Assembly: GCF_014805625.2 (NCBI RefSeq)
Contig: NW_023998416.1
Span: forward strand, 32,778,926-32,842,925
Direction of reading: 5' to 3'
DNA length: 64,000 nucleotides
Origin: Glossina fuscipes
Taxonomy: Eukaryota > Arthropoda > Insecta > Diptera > Glossinidae
The notes beneath the pieces are model-generated. The model ran no database searches, was not told the DNA's origin, and was given only the letters and a program-made list of their open reading frames with translations. Made by a program: the position numbers and the translations under genes. Positions 25,956 to 37,365 of this stretch are shown here, piece by piece. Within the stretch, counting starts at the first letter, position 1. Each line of letters opens with the position of its first letter.

Positions 25956-27571
25956 TATAAAAATAAGGAGAGTTGGAGTAATGGGTTGCGGTCAACTGGG
26001 AGGCGGAAATTTGCGAATTTTTTCGACTTAATTTGTAATTATTTTCCGCCTACGAAGATTTGTTCGGACGAAGGCTTCACGCATTGAAAGTTTTATCGTC
26101 ACTTGCCATAGCTCTGGCATGTTTCAACTATCACGTTTTATTTCAGTCCCATACTTGGCCTATTCTATGCAAAAAACAAAAAATTCATCTTATTATATGT
26201 GCATCGTACTTTATTCAAGCAACTGACGGAAGCTATTGCTCATATTTGAAATGCTTTCCAATCCGAATAGTGGGTGTAAGGAATTCATCTTAACGGAATA
26301 CTTACTTTCTTTAGAAATACAACAAATGCTCCACTTCCCATGACCTATCTAGCTGTTATTTATACATTTCTAATGCGAAATTGTGCTCATTTGCATTTGT
26401 CTTGTTTTCTTTAACTTCTAAATGGTAAACATATTAAATTATTGCACATGCATTCCTTATATATAGGCAAATGGAAAGAAAATAATAATATTCGCTTTTT
26501 GCTTTTTATTACTTAACCGGAACAATTGTAAACAATTTCATAAACATTCCGTGTATTTTCTATACATAAACTATTTCTCATACAAGTGCATCGATACGGT
26601 CAAGCAGGAGTATTGGAATGGATTGTAAAGAGGGACTGTAGGAGTAAAAAACGAAAGAATGACTTAAATTGTTACACAACTGTTTTGCTATTTTCCGTTT
26701 AACAACGAAAGGACATTGGAGAGCATGTAGAGCGCTTTAGTCTCACTTTCATTTCATCTCAATGCCGCAATGCCTCAGTTCAAGGAAAATAGCATTGTTG
26801 AGCTGAAAATTTTTACTTGTAACCATATCATATGTGCACAGGATACGTGCGTGTTACAATTGAGAATCATTAGTAGGTATTACACGCCAAGTGTTTACAC
26901 ACCATACAATTGCCAAGTGTGTTGCGGTTTTCAGTATACAGCAATCGCTGCGCGCTGAACGCTGAACGCTAACAGTGAATTTTTTAAACATATTTCATAT
27001 TCCCGCTGCAATCAATTTAATGAATTCCGTTCAAGCAGTAATTATTTTTCGTAAGTAAAAATTTAACAACTATATGTGTTTAAAAGCCTTCAAAATCCCA
27101 AATTAATGTAGGGTCCAATTCTCGGTAGTATCAGGTGAAGAAACTAACTATGGCACCACTATTCCTCTGATCAGCTACTAAAATTTTGACTTGTCCACAT
27201 GAAAATGTTATTCTTAGGCTTCACGTACCAGTTGTGCTCCTAAACTGCACACAACATTTTGAAGGTCTGCATAGGCCGGGCGCTATGGGAAAAAAAATTT
27301 CTCCTTACGCCATAACTATAATTAACTATATTAGTCAGAATGATGGAAAAAATGTATTGATGAAACTTTCAATTAAATATTTTCTTCGGTTATCCTTTTC
27401 ATAAGGAAGCCGGCCAGAATTAATTTGTACACCGAATATTTTAGTAAAAATATCTCTTTCAAGTTTTCAAAATGAGGCATTACATGGGAAGTGGTCGGTC
27501 TTGCACGAAATTACAAAATTCAAAAGCTATTGTCTTATTTATATATAGTTTTTTAGCTTGATCCGATTTGG

Positions 27572-28378
27572 ATGCTTTCTAAAGCGAACTTGAGACTATC
27601 GCATGTACTCAGTTACTTGATTGAAATTGGAAGGTGTGAAAAGTGGTTGAGAGCGCGTTTGCTCTTCCGAACATATGCAGGCATATACATGCTATCCTAC
27701 TCACGTAGGGTCACGGCCATCCATGAGCAAATTACGATTTTATATTTACATACATGTTACTATTTCATAAATGCTTTGCAGGGTATAAAAATTGAACTAA
27801 TAACGATGTCAATTGCACAATTGCAGCTAATGCTTCGCTACCTAGGAACTTTTAAACAAGTAGATGCTGAGCATACGACGATAGACGAAAGATGTGTAAG
27901 GAAAACCGATACTATCCACCAATCAAGTTGTAATTTGACTCCATTTGAGCCTAGTACAACCGTAGTAAAGCACACTGTGTGTGCGATTTACATTGCATTG
28001 AGTTTCGCAGTTTTAGCTGCAGGCAAAAAAAGTAATGAAACCATCCTGTCACTGGCTGTGGCGGCAACGCTCTGCCGTGTTTTACCACCTTCAGGTAACT
28101 TTCCTCGCCAAGTCAAGGCAAGCAGGTGGAATTCAATTCGTCTTAATTTCAAAGTGAATAAACTGCAATGGATAGGCTTCATTTACGACAAAGCATTTTG
28201 TATCAGTTCCAGAAAGGGAGCAGCGTGTCGATTGCTTGTGAAACGGTTATGTGACACCTTGGCAGGTGTAGTTGTAAATGTTCGGGTCTATAGAAGATTG
28301 TTTGCCAAATTTCGTCCGGCAGATTCAGTCTCAACAAAGTCATCGGTGCGACTGGTGAGCTTTTGTGATTCATGTTGA
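27572..28378 (+). other. Isolated 268-codon open frame, unassigned
   Basis: This is the longest open frame in the gene-poor left half, and it lies in a patch (about 27,900-28,400) that is visibly less AT-rich than its surroundings. I recognise no domain and no catalytic motif. The N-terminal third contains TE-like and low-quality composition. The residue stretch CAIYIALSFAVLAAGKKSN could be one hydrophobic segment. Both minus-strand shadows are also open for 64-70 codons, which suggests that chance and base composition may explain the length. No splice partner or promoter is evident. It may be a decayed mobile-element protein; function is not claimed. Confidence 0.25.
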
Positions 28379-28621
28379 AAGATAACTCACATCTAGACCC
28401 TTTGCAGCTTTGCAAAGAAACTTGGCATCTACCTTTCGGCTACTGAGTAACAAATCAAACATCTTCAAGTTGAAATGATTTGTTTTTAATACGACAGCAC
28501 TTTCCCGCTAACCTAATACAATGATTATTTATTTCCCAAAATTTTTAGTCATTTGCAATTTCAACTTTTTTGGTCATTAATTACCTAAATGTGAATATTC
28601 CTAATATACAATGTAGTTTTT

Positions 28622-29005
28622 TTATACCCTACACCACTTCTGGCACAAGAGTATATTAAGTTTATCCGAATGTGTGCAACATCCGGCTTTTATTATACCG
28701 ATTATTACAGCGAATTATTTTCTGAATCGTTTTGAGCTTGTCTATTCGTTTCTCCATCGACCGTCTGCCCGTCTTATTTTCTTGCGTTCAACCTACAGGC
28801 CGTAATTTTTGAGATATTTTCATGAAATTTGGTACACGGACGTGTTTTCCCCCAAAGACGGACACTATTGGATATGGCTCGAGCCGTTTCACTTTTTCAG
28901 CCCCTTCTCATATAACGCCGCATTTTGAAAAGTCGTTACATAATTATCTGTACGGCGTGGGGTGTTCATTAGCGGACTATGGTCCACTATGCACTTTTAC
29001 TTATT
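28622..29005 (+). repeat. Interspersed repeat family A copy
   Basis: It starts TTATACCCTACACCACTTCTG, contains GTGTGCAACATCCGGCTTTTA, CAACCTACAGGCCGTAATTTT, GGTACACGGACGTGTTTTC, CTCGAGCCGTTTCACTTTTTC and CATATAACGCCGCATTTTG. A partial second copy lies at about 29,590-29,830 with CAAACCGCAATTATTGAGAT and AAACTGGTTCAAATTCGACC. Confidence 0.7.
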
Positions 29006-29839
29006 GAAATTATATCAATTTGAATCTCAAGAATATTTAATGAATGCATTAGTTATCAATTTAGGTAATTTAATTTTGCCAGTACATTGCGTTAATTCCC
29101 GTTAAAAAGGAAATAAAAAACGCCGCAATTAACATAACCTTTAAATTACTTAAAGTCATGGACTAAAAACGGGTTTTACAGAAAAAGTCAATTGGTTTAA
29201 ATCTCTTGCGTTAATGGAGAAGTCCGTCGAGACTATGCAGATACATAGGTGTAAGATATATCTTGGTCCCAATTAAATCCTTGGCTTCGTGGTCTGTGAT
29301 CGAACTGTTTTCAAATAAACTAATGTCAATTGTTCAAATTATTGATGGAAAGTGAATGAGTATTCTCGCAATCTATCAATTCTATCTATATCACAAAAAA
29401 AGGATAAGAAGAAGAAGCACTAAACTCAATGAAACTTATTTCCTTTTTTTAAAGGAAAACTTTTGTCTCCCAGGATATGTCTGCAAAACTCGTAAAAATG
29501 AATACATTATAGATGTTTTTGAATGTTGTGATACAAGTGTATGTTCGGCTTGTGCAGAAATATGGGACATCCAGAGGAACGTCAGAAAGACTCATCTTTT
29601 ATTATAATGATAGATTCAGAATCACTTTCTGAATTTACTTCTAAATCGATTTAAACTTGTTTGTCCGTTCTGCTTTCTCGTATTCACCCTACAAACCGCA
29701 ATTATTGAGATATTTTCATGTATTTAAATACACTGTGGTACTTTGACCCAAAAATGAATGCTGCCGAAACTGGTTCAAATTCGACCACTTTCTCGACCAT
29801 TCCATTCAATCGTGATCTACTGTAGTGCTTTCACTTGTT

Positions 29840-31775
29840 GTGATTAGCGGACTTTTCAGGAGAGATGTGATTTTAAAAAGCGAATAAACAGGAACGCATA
29901 TAAATATTTAAATTTTAGTTAAATACGTATTTCCTACGCATACTCTTGTTTACGAATGTTAAAAGGTATTAAAGCCAGATCACACGCATTTAAATAAGCG
30001 CATTAATTTTTATAGGAACATACATACGTATAGTATGCAATGCACGAATTCGTAGTAAAACACACATCAAAAGATCAGAATGTGCTTAAATAGCTAAAAT
30101 AATCCGAATGAATGTTTTTCTTCGTGTCAATTTATTTATTCTCTGAACCACAAACCAATACAAAAATGGTCGTTTGACGTATTTTTTTGCCCGCTTCAAG
30201 ACTACATATGAGCATACTGAGCATCGTAAGTCGTGCAATGTATTGTGCAACGTATGTCAACGAAAAATTCGTGACGTCTTTTTACCAAAATTCAAATACA
30301 GTTCTTTTTTATTCTAAACGACATTTACTAAACCATTTGTTTGATTCTTTTTCCGCAATCGTTTATCACTTCTCTAGTAAAACCTTCACGCTGTTACTAC
30401 AGTACTTCCGATATTTCTGAGCAAATAACTAAATCTTATCGTTTTTAGCTGTGCATAGAGAGCGAAAAAAATTGTAACTTGATGGCTCGGGGCCCATCCG
30501 GGTGCATTAAAACTTTCCAGCTACGTTTCTGCAATATTTCCTTCGATGATGTGATAGAAGACGATATCTTTACATTTTATTAATGTACCTCACGCTTTAT
30601 CTCAGTTATAGACCACGCTATTGTCGTGTGTGTACTATTCATCGTCTAGTAACAACGTCTTTAAAAATGGCTTCAAAACTTTTCACTTCAGCAGCGACTC
30701 ACAAACAGACACTCAATTCATTCAATTTTTCGATCCCTTTTTCGGTCTTTCAAATTCTTCCGCGTTAATTCATGTAACCTCTTTTTGTATCCTTTCTTAC
30801 GCAAACAATTCACGATTGTTTCTTGATCAATGTTTAGGTTCATAGCGGTATCGTAGAACCTCCTTCTACTTGGAAGTAATTTGGTATATATATGTACGTA
30901 CATATAGTTCTGATCACCAGTAATCCTTTACCACCGAGCCGATTTAAAGTACTTCGAACGAAGGCAAAAGCGAAAGAAAAATTAGGGACCAGATTATTGC
31001 TCTATTACGGTTTTTATATATCAACCGACTTTAGCGTGCTTATACAGTAAGTACTGTACAAGTACAATAAACTCGGCACACTCCCCATACACTGTCTTAA
31101 TTCAGTTATGACCCGCTCAACAATGCAGCATTGCTTCAACATAATTTGTTTGTATGCAGGTAGCTGTAATGTGATACATTGTTGAGCGAAATTATTAAGT
31201 CAGCGATTATATTATTAAAGTTAAAATTATTTGCAAAATATCGTTAAATAATCACTTTTGCACGAACCGTAAAAATTTGTATAAAAACGCAAACAAGTCC
31301 AAAAGAATAAAATATCATTTATGTTCCGCCAATGAAATGATGCGCGCTTAAGACAGACGTGAACGCACATCTCATCTTAGCAAGTGACTATTTTTGACGA
31401 TCGTGTCGACGCCCGTCTTAATAGTCTTTAATTTTGCCGACTACCCCATAAAATGACAAACATTATATGAGGATCCTAATATCGCCGTAATACAAGCATT
31501 ATAATTCCGTGGCGATCATCCGCCATACGACAAACAGATAATACAATCACCCTATAAAGTCTCTGATGCCTCTTTCATGCATTACACGCATTCAAAAAAT
31601 CCAATTCATCAATAATGAAGCCTCGTTCGTAAACACTCGAATATTTCGATAATTACGTATACACATACATCTCTATATACAAATCAAACGTGTATATGTA
31701 ATAAAAATATCACTGAAATCACTGAGATTTAACGCATAACAGATTTTAGTTCATTTCTTCAGGCTATTCTGCCAA
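29840..31775. other. Non-coding stretch before the gene cluster
   Basis: AT-rich sequence without convincing exons. Open frames at 30,187-30,420 and 30,583-30,903 overlap on both strands, lack splice sites and have noise-like composition. The immediate upstream region of the GTPase gene (31,700-31,775) is A/T-rich with ATTTCTTCAG just before the coding part, which could be a splice acceptor of a 5' UTR exon. Confidence 0.45.
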
Positions 31776-32953
31776 ATGAATACCACGTCACCAAAATCAT
31801 CGCTGGCCAAGTTGGGAATACATCCGAAGCATAAATCGTTGAAAGTTATGGTTTTGGGCCAATCGGGTGTGGGTAAAACAGCTATGGTGGTCCGTTTCAT
31901 CACGAAACGTTTTATAGGCGAATATGATCCAAACTTGGAGAAAATCTATACACACAACACGATCCTGGATAACGACTATGCACAATTTGATATTTTAGAT
32001 GCAGCTGGGCAGCCAAATGTAAGAGATATCGCAGTTTTTGTAAACAGAATATTTTGCATGTGGTTATCTTCAGGAAATCGATGCTATCAACTTGGAATCG
32101 AATATACGTTGGGCTGATGCTTTTGTACTTATGTATTCAGTTACCGATAAATGCAGTTTTGATGAATGCAATCGTTTAAAATTTCTTATTAACTACAATA
32201 AGAGAAGGCGCAAATTGGGCTCGAATCATAAGGATTGTATGTCAGATGTGCCAGTCATTTTAGTGGGTAATAAAACAGATCAAACCGGTGATCGTATGGT
32301 TGGTTTAGAGGAAGGTCAACGCCGATTTAAAGAGTTATCTTGTGCATGCTTCCACGAGATATCCGTAAGAGAAAGTGTAGATCAGGTACGAGACTTCAAA
32401 AACCTATTGTTCTTATTCTCGATTCAATGCCCCGGTGAGATGCCTGTATTCTCTAAAATATTTTCTAGGTTCAAGCAGTATTTCGTGATGTGTTTCGTTT
32501 TTGGCGTGTTTTTAGCAAATTTCCAAAACTTAAACGTTCCACTAGTGATGTTCAAAATACCAATGATTTGGTTATGAGTCCTGATTCCGGTTGTTCCTTT
32601 CATGATTCCGCTTCTTTAGCCCATGAAACCAGGAGATCATTTCTAATTATAGGTTTATATTAAATTACTTAACAAAAATTACTTTTTAATGACGTAATCG
32701 TTTTATTATAGGAAGTGCTTGTCTAGAGGAAACCGATCATTCAGAATCCACCGATGAATTGGGCTCGGGCAGTTTAAATAGCTCTCAAAGTGAACTAGAG
32801 ACACCGTTTCGTAGCCGAGCTTGCACCGATGGAACGCTGCTATCACGTCCACGCCGTTGGCGTTATCCTCCACCTGGTTGTTTAATGCCGCACACAAATC
32901 GCGTTGAAAGACGTATGAGTATTTCCACCCGGGGCAGTAATGCCAGCTATTAA
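31776..32953 (+). CDS. CG5160: Ras-family small GTPase (CG5160-like), 4 exons
   Basis: Exons 31,776-32,018, 32,074-32,385, 32,469-32,652 and 32,712-32,953 join in phase to 326 aa. Introns are 55, 83 and 59 nt, all GT...AG. Seen: P-loop GQSGVGKT (residues 28-35), switch I YDPNLE (50-55), DxxGQ as DAAGQ (75-79) and NKTD (147-150). A long Ser-rich C-terminal tail follows, without a CAAX box (it ends in NASY), so membrane attachment by prenylation is unlikely. The position of Ras Thr35 is Asn (residue 53) and the position of Ras Gly12 is Ser (residue 30); the catalytic Gln is kept. The wording of the G domain agrees with what I remember of the Drosophila Ras-like protein CG5160. It lies tail to tail with gudu. 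A poly(A) signal AATAAA is at 33,115-33,120. The cellular role is unknown. Confidence 0.9.
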
Positions 32954-33010
32954 ACACAAGTGCTTTAAATGTTATTTATTATTTTATATTAAGCTAACAT
33001 TTAGATTCCA

Positions 33011-33120
33011 TTTATTTATTTCTTATTATTAATTTAGTTAGATAAAACTTGACACAAATATACATTTACATATATATATTCTGAAGAAGATATTTAATAA
33101 TTGCATTTTGCAAAAATAAA
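33011..33120. terminator. Overlapping poly(A) signals of two convergent genes
   Basis: Plus-strand AATAAA at 33,115-33,120 suits the GTPase gene (stop at 32,951-32,953). Minus-strand AATAAA (TTTATT at 33,011-33,016 on the plus strand) suits gudu (stop ends at 33,383). If both are used, the two 3' UTRs overlap by about 100 nt. Confidence 0.4.
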
Positions 33121-33382
33121 TGCATTTTTGTTTTTTTTGTATATTATTTCTTTACTTTGAAATAATTTGTAAGTAAGATATCTAGAATACATACATATAT
33201 ATATGAAATAGAATATATTTGAAAAAGCGTTCATCTCAATTATAAAATAAATCTTACGCCACGACTTAGGCCAGGTCCAGACGGCCAATAAACGGCTCGT
33301 ATACGTTAACATAGTAAAAATAAAATATTCGCCCAAAATCAATTTTTTTAAAACAAGGAAAGAAACTCTCTTCTAAGGTCGA

Positions 33383-35836
33383 CTAGTCATCGTCGATTTT
33401 CAAAAGATATTCCTCAGCACGAAGTGCCAATTCTCGTATGTTACGTAAACAGCCGGCGGCGGCCAATTGCAGTTCCTTGTTGGTTGAGCCAACGCATTCC
33501 AAGAGAAATGGCACCACTCCGCTCTACAATAGGATTATATACATACTTTCTAGTAGTTTACTCAATTTTTGGCTAATGTCAAGTCTCTCCATACCTGGTG
33601 CATAGTTATGCAATTTTGCGGGTCCATCGAGAGTTTCTCCAACGCCATGGCAGTAGTGCGATGCACTTCGGGATCTTCACTGGTCATATAAGTAACAATC
33701 GGAGTGACTGTTCGCAAGCGACCCAGCTCCTGAGTGTTGTTACCAAAGGTTGCACAACTCGCTATAGCCGCAGCCAAATTCGCTCTCAACAAATCATCCG
33801 TGGTATTAACTGTGTTTAATATTACATGTAAAATTTCTGCTTTTTATATATTTTAAAGAGAAAAGATACCTAAGTTTGCCAATTTATAGATGACTTTGAG
33901 ATCCGTTAATATAGCTACGTTGGTATTATCTTTAGCAATCGTAGCTATGGCTGCGCAAACCGCCGATAACACGAGAACATCTTTAGATTTCAACAATCCC
34001 ACAACTAACTCCATCGCCCCTACCAAACTGCGTACCAAGTCTCCGGAATCATTAGCGTTCTGCACACAAGGGCAAATGGCGTAAGCGGCAAAAGCCTGAA
34101 CTCTGGAATTGGTGTTTTTCAGTAACGACCAGATCAAACGTACAGCGTCGAGTTCTTCTAAAATTCGCATGCTGGGTATATCTTGAGCGCATTCTTTCAG
34201 AGCTTTCGCTAAATTCTCCAACAAAGGCGCATGCGAAGAATTCAGTAAACATACCAGAGCTGGCAAACCATTTGCATTCCGCAAAACTTCGCGATTATTT
34301 TGAAAACGCACACACTCCGCTATAGCTCCAACTACATTAGTTAGTACGTCATCGGATTCGTCATTCAGTAAAGTTACTAAGTGATTGACAGTGCGTAGAT
34401 TATCAAATTTACGTACGTTATCGGGAGAAGCGGCGCACATCCAAATAGCGCCTGTAGCACCGATCAGTAGGGGCTTATTGTCACGCACATTTCTATCCTT
34501 GACAATAGCGACCAATGGTTCCAGACCTCCAGCCTCCCTTACCAGATCTCTTGTGGTCTTATCGAAAGCGCATTTGTAGATTGCGCTGCTACCCTCTTTC
34601 TTCAAATCTAAGTTTGTGGAATTCAAATGATTGACGATATCAGCGATCATGCCTTCCGTGGTAATGGCCAACTGAAATTTAGGCTAAACGAGAATAAAGC
34701 AAAATAAGTTCTAGGTTCTTATTCCATAGCGATGCTCTTATATACTTCAGAAGCGCACTTTTGTATTGTGCCCATAATCGGAATAACGACATCAATATGA
34801 CACGATTTCAGGAGGCGAGCCATTAGAGGGACTATGCCACTTTTACGCATTAACTCTTTATTGTGACGTGAATCGGACAAAGACCATAAAGCACGCGCAC
34901 CAGCTCGGGCCTGATTAAGATTCTCGATTTCTTCGGCTGTTAGCTCTTCCCGAGGAGTTTTAAGGATCCTCACCAAATTGAAATAGTAAGATTTTTATTT
35001 TTTATTATTTATTTTCAAGGTACTTACTGTAATTTTATATCCAACAAATCTACAAGCTTCGGTATACCGCCGCAAACGCGTACATACTTCCTAGCCAAGC
35101 GTACTTTTGCAACGTTCGCTAATGTTTCAGCCGCCACCGTTTTTAAATCTTTCATTGAAGAGTTTAAAATATCAATTATCAATGGTATTCCGTCCAAGTC
35201 TACTATGGTCTTGCGTATATCTATGTTCAATGAGATATCAGCCAGCACTGAGAGTGCACCTAAACGGCATTTGGCGTCATTGCATTCCAAAATATTAACC
35301 ATTACTTCTAAGCCGCCAATATCTTGTATAGCGAACTGATTGATTTGTGTGGTCAAATCGTAATCGCGCAGGCAACACAATGACACTATAGTAGCCGTCT
35401 GATTGCCGGCCTTAATAAATTTCACCAACTTTTGAATATTATAATAATCGGCAGGTATCTCAGCTGCACGGGCCACATCCTTCCAACGCTCTTCCTCATC
35501 CGTCGATGATTCCACCTCCGTTGAATCCGAGTCTAAAGCTTGGACAGATTTTTTGATATTTGAAAGACGGTCCGGGCAGCTACCGCATTTCTGCTGACCC
35601 GAACGTCTTAGGAAACGTGGTCTACTTTTGGAAGACGGCTTACTTAGCGAAAACTCGCTAGGTTCCTGTTGTTGTGGAGCACTATTCTGGACCTTTTCTA
35701 ATGTATACTTTTTATTGGATGAATCGAAAATGATTGAAGGTATCTTACCTTCTTTTCCGGCTTTCTTTCTATGTACAGATACAACATCACTTATTTCTGT
35801 ATTAAACTCCCCACTAATGTTATTGGTGTTCGCCAT
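33383..35836 (-). CDS. gudu: gudu, armadillo-repeat protein (ARMC4/ODAD2 family)
   Basis: Five exons: 35,028-35,836, 34,746-34,968, 33,870-34,683, 33,595-33,809 and 33,383-33,523. Phases match at every junction and give 733 aa. The start chosen is the ATG at 35,834-35,836; an in-frame upstream ATG would add 18 basic, Tyr/Ile-rich residues that look like leader noise. The first 150 residues are charged and low-complexity. The rest is a series of armadillo repeats, with typical units such as GLEPLVAIV, LVTLLNDESDDV and GAMELVVGLLKSKD. The last exon ends in a short acidic tail. In Drosophila gudu is needed for male fertility; the mammalian relative docks outer dynein arms in cilia. A role in sperm tail assembly is inferred from the family. 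It lies head to head with the Ir gene. Confidence 0.93.
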
Positions 35837-36255
35837 TATATGCTTATATACAGATCTTTTGTAAATATATATCGGTAATTTTTTTTTCAATTCCGCAATA
35901 AGAAATTAAGAAAAGAACCGTAGTAAATAAATAACAAACGTTACCTTGACATTCGAAAGTGGAACATACCAATAATTATTGTAAAGGAATGTACAAAAAA
36001 GGAATGAAATCCAATTAGAAAAACTCCATTATTTAAGGAAAGCATATTGCGAAGTTATTATATTAGAAAAGCGTATAAAAAAAAGAGGAAAACCCTTATA
36101 AATAACAGAAGATAGCATTGAACAATTATGGTCAACATAGGTCAACAAGGGGTAATTGAAACTGTTTATCAAAACATGAAAAGTATGTTCTTATGTCCTA
36201 TACCCTTATTTTCTTTGCGAGCCAACTATTTCTTTCAGTTTTGATAAAGCAAGCA
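35837..36255. promoter_or_regulatory. Divergent upstream region of gudu and Ir68a
   Basis: About 420 bp separate the gudu start codon (minus strand) from the candidate first Ir exon (plus strand), so the two promoters must share or abut in this stretch. I cannot name a TATA box or initiator with confidence. Confidence 0.35.
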
Positions 36256-36341
36256 ATGAAATTAATACGTTGTTGCTTCATTTTACTACTAAACATACTA
36301 TTACCATGGCCGAAAGCTAAAGCCATTTCAATTCAAGAAAG
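36256..36341 (+). CDS. Candidate signal-peptide exon of the Ir gene
   Basis: ATG at 36,256 opens a frame encoding a good secretion signal (basic start KLIR, then a Leu/Ile-rich core CCFILLLNILL, then an Ala-containing end PKAKA) and runs to a consensus donor (GAAAG|GTAAAG, gt at 36,342). An ionotropic receptor needs such a leader, and none is present in the next exon. However, this exon ends in phase 2 whereas the next recognised exon (37,366) must be entered in phase 0, so a direct splice would shift the frame. An intermediate exon in 36,342-37,365, an alternative donor, or an error in the sequence is needed. Confidence 0.55.
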
Positions 36342-36689
36342 GTAAAGTGCGAGTGCGACAATTGTATTCCAATTATTTTATCCAATTTTGGGTGTATCAG
36401 CAGAGCTACCAACCTTTAAACAGTTTCATTAAATTTTCCGTTAAGTTTTTATCTAAAATTTCGTTTGTGAACGGGTCAACTCCATTTTTAAATGTATTAT
36501 AGCCATAACACGGATTCTATTGCAGTTTGTGCAAAAGACGGACATCGAACCATAGGTGGATGGCTGTACAATTGATCGTATCTTAAATGGCCTTAAAAAA
36601 CTCCAAACATTTTTTAACTATTGTACAGATATTTTTTTTCACTTTTATGTGCAGCATTTTTGTGAAGCTTCTAATAATAGTGCAACACC

Positions 36690-37095
36690 CAATTCTTTTT
36701 TTACACGGTAGACGTATGCCTTACAAAACGGTGCAAAAAGAAAAAAAACATTGAAAAGTATACAGGCGATACATGTTAAATTTGGGGATATCTTACACAA
36801 CTTGAAAAAATCCTGTACGATGAAGAAAGTTTAAATATTTGCCACAAAAAACCGTACAAAAGAAGTAATAGAAGTAAAAAAATTTAATTTGTATATGATG
36901 GAAATTCGGAGAAATTAGGAATAAAAATTAATTTCGCAACTATTCCTCGCTGGTTGATAACAAGCGTACAAGTTTATTATGAATTGAACATTCCAGCACA
37001 AAAGAATAATTGAAGTACAACGAGATAAAGAAAAAAGTGATAATAATATGCCTTTCTTGCCTATAGTAGACCAAGTCACAAACACAAGCGTGGAC
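36690..37095 (+). repeat. Interspersed repeat family C, copy 1 (in Ir intron)
   Basis: It matches the stretch at 51,137-51,690 in the same orientation. Shared blocks include ACCCAATTCTTTTTTTACACGG, GATATCTTACACAACTT, GAAATTAGGAATAAAAATTA, TTGATAACAAGC, GAATTGAACATTCCAGC and AGTAGACCAAG. This copy lacks about 150 bp present in the other. It lies between the candidate signal exon and the next exon of the Ir gene. Confidence 0.75.
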
Positions 37096-37365
37096 ATAGA
37101 CCGATTGACATCTAAACACGTTATTCCCCCAATGATATTTTGTTACTGTATACATAAATTTCTTCAAGACACTGTTCAAATTAGAATTGAAAAAAATTTT
37201 GTTGCAATTCTTTCTAGAACTAAAAATTTATGCAAAAAAATGTATTTTTTCTTATTAGCGAACCGTGTTATTTGAAAATCATAAAAAAGAAGACGAGTAA
37301 AAAATGATTTGGGTGTTTACTGAAGCTATTAGTAATTATAGTCTATCTATTAAAAAAGCTTATAG

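Noticed and set aside
37048..37275. A 75-codon ORF as the missing Ir68a exon
   Set aside because: Its start lies in repeat family C and its translation has no resemblance to the N-terminal domain of an ionotropic receptor. It also lacks clear splice sites.
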